NCBI GenBank assembly: GCA_030248195.1
Contig: JASAND010023828.1
Location: forward strand, 1-64,000
Direction of reading: 5' to 3'
Length of the DNA stretch: 64,000 nucleotides
Source: Trissonchulus latispiculum
Taxonomy: Eukaryota; Nematoda; Enoplea; Enoplida; Ironidae
This document shows, piece by piece, positions 62,456 through 64,000 of this stretch (position 1 is the first letter of the stretch; each line of letters begins with the position of its first letter). The notes under the pieces are model-generated. The model saw nothing but the letters and a program-made list of their open reading frames with translations, was not told where the DNA came from and did not search any database. The translations under genes and the position numbers were made by a program.

Positions 62456-64000
62456 TGTCGTGGTGATGTAAAGTATGGTGAAAGTCAATGTCAGTAGGGT
62501 TAATAAACCTGCCAAACTTGCAATATATGTCTAAACTTTGCAGCATTCTTGTGCTAGGTTTCATAAAATACCTTGCATACCTCTATCTTGCATACCCTTG
62601 TTCATTAATTATTGAGCATATGTTGTATTGTCCTTTTCTTTTAACCTTTAGCCTATTCCCAATTTTCACGTAATTGTTGTCGTATTCATTACACACAGAT
62701 TTTTCGAGTCACCTTTAATTATTATTAACTAATTAGTTAACCTATAATTATCAACAGGTGACAGAAGTTAGTTCATTATTACTTTATTACACAGGCACCA
62801 TAATTAACCCAATAGGTGTCAACAATCTTACGCAATTAGAGACATAAAATTTTCATTTTCAGCCAATTGTTATAGTTGACTTTAGTAAATTATTACTAAC
62901 TAATTAGTTAACTACTAAACAAAATTAGTTGACCGAAGTTAGTTCAACACATGCTCTTTACGTAGACACAAAGATTAAAGTGATAAGTATTGCCAATATT
63001 ACGTAATTGGAGACATAAAATTATAATCACCCATTTTCAGCCAATTTTCATAGTCAGCTTTAACAAATTATTACTAACTAATTAGTCAACCAATAATTAC
63101 CACCAGGTGACCGAAGTTGGTTCAACACATGCTCTTTAAGCTGACACCAAAATTAGTGTGATAAGTATTGCCAATATTACGTTATCGCTGTCATAAAATT
63201 TTCATTTTCAATTCTTGTTTACGTATTTAATTTCAATGAGACAGGTGCAATCAAACTAGATAAGGTGAATTGGTAAGCTTTGGGAGACAGGTTAAAGTCC
63301 TCAGTATGCTATTCCTATGAGCCTGCTAGAAGAGAGAAATTTTTGAAGCAAGCAGGCTGCTAGCAGGGAGAAAGACTTTTGACAGCTTTGAGTCCTCAGT
63401 ATGTTATTCCTATGAGCCTACCAGAAGGCAGCTAGTAGGGAGAAAGACTTTTGACAGGTTTGAGTCCTCAGTGTGTTGAAGATATGAGCCTGCTAGAAGG
63501 CAAGGAAGAGAAAAATTTTTAAAGCAAGCAGGCTGCTAACAGGGAGAAAGACTTTTGACAGCTTTGAGTCCTCAGTGTGTTATTCATATGAGCCTACTAG
63601 AAGGCAAGGAAGAGAAAAAATTTTAAAGCAAGCAGGCAGCTAATAGGGAGAAAGACTTTTGACAGGTTTGAGTCCTCAGTGTGTTATTCCTATGAGCCTG
63701 CAGAAAGGCTGCTAATAGGGAGAGAAAGACTTTTGACAGGTTTGAGTCCTCAGTATGCTATTCCTATGAGCCCGCTAGTAGGGAGAGAAAAACTTTTAAA
63801 GCAAGTAGGCAGCTAATAGGGAGAAAGACTTTTGACAGCTTTGAGTCCTCAGTGTGTTATTCATATGAGCCTTCGAAAAGGCAAGGAAGAGAAAAATTTT
63901 TAAATCAAGCAGGCAGCTAATAGGGAGAAAGACTTTTGACAGCTTTGAGTCCTCAGTATGCTATTCCTATGAGCCCGCTAGAAGGCTGCTAGTAGGGAGA
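62291..64000 (-). repeat. Right terminal inverted repeat, truncated by window end
   Basis: Mirror of the left repeat, with the same exon (ATG at 62455 on the minus strand), an intron of similar sequence with small indels, and an acceptor CAG at 62291-62293. The outer end lies past 64,000. Confidence 0.9.
63281..64000. repeat. Subterminal tandem repeats of the right TIR
   Basis: The same unit family as the left end. The innermost units align one to one with the left; farther out they diverge in order and number. The array is still running at the window end. Confidence 0.9.

Larger units (their letters stand above)
50166..64000. mobile_element. Polinton/Maverick virus-like element, right end beyond window
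   Basis: Long terminal inverted repeats (left about 50,166-51,825; right 62,291 to beyond 64,000) bracket a 10.5-kb interior. It encodes the Polinton hallmark genes: integrase with chromodomain, adenain-like protease, packaging ATPase, major capsid candidate and minor capsid candidates. Most genes lie on the minus strand with overlaps of 4-32 bases. Plus-strand genes near the right end encode a TBP-like protein and an unknown; each TIR launches a spliced inward gene. The protein-primed DNA polymerase B of typical Polintons is absent, and at about 14 kb the element is shorter than the usual 15-20 kb. The reading frames are intact, so the insertion is young or recently active. The target duplication cannot be checked because the right outer end is outside the window. 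Confidence 0.95.

Overview
The window is AT-rich animal nuclear DNA, most likely from an invertebrate. The evidence is a many-exon metazoan-type gene (glutamine-dependent NAD+ synthetase), GT-AG introns, Pol III tRNA genes, a Penelope-like retroelement, and a dense, nested load of DNA transposons. I cannot name the species.

Layout. 1-8.5 kb holds no gene I recognise, only diffuse repeats. 8.55-17.74 kb carries at least 14 exons of NADSYN1 on the + strand; the exon phases agree across all 13 junctions. One intron holds a Penelope reverse-transcriptase fragment and another a (TA)n tract. The gene runs into a Harbinger element (17.72-19.02 kb). 19-43 kb is a transposon graveyard. It holds hAT elements with 8-bp target duplications, a MITE family with 7-bp duplications (four copies with both flanks readable), foldback elements, a TTAA-flanked MITE, a 22/65-bp minisatellite, and a 12-unit tandem array of tRNA-Thr(AGU)-like genes. 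44-45.5 kb holds four tRNA-Arg(CCG)-like repeats. 46.1-48.8 kb is a broken Penelope-like element with its GIY-YIG endonuclease N-terminal to the reverse transcriptase (Naiad-type order).

50.2 kb to the window end is the most interesting part: a Polinton/Maverick-type virus-like element. Its long terminal inverted repeats (TIRs) are both visible, although the outer end of the right one lies beyond 64 kb. Compact minus-strand genes encode an adenain-like cysteine protease, a major capsid candidate, two paralogous minor capsid candidates, two small basic or hydrophobic virion-type proteins, an integrase with a C-terminal chromodomain, and a packaging ATPase. No protein-primed DNA polymerase is present between the TIRs. 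The unusual features are: (1) a TATA-binding-protein homologue with both repeats and all four DNA-intercalating Phe positions; (2) a recurrent CATAAAAA-type motif 20-45 bp upstream of five minus-strand genes; (3) an identical first coding exon in both TIRs, spliced to a zinc-finger gene at the left end and to a CARD (death-fold) gene at the right end, with TIR similarity ending at the 3' splice site; and (4) the CARD protein itself, a plausible modulator of host innate immunity or cell death.

Together the Polinton genes could make, process and package a virion and integrate DNA. The TBP-like protein could direct transcription from the element's own TATA-like promoters, while the TIR promoter and leader exon could drive two interchangeable inward-facing genes. 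These functional links are inferred.
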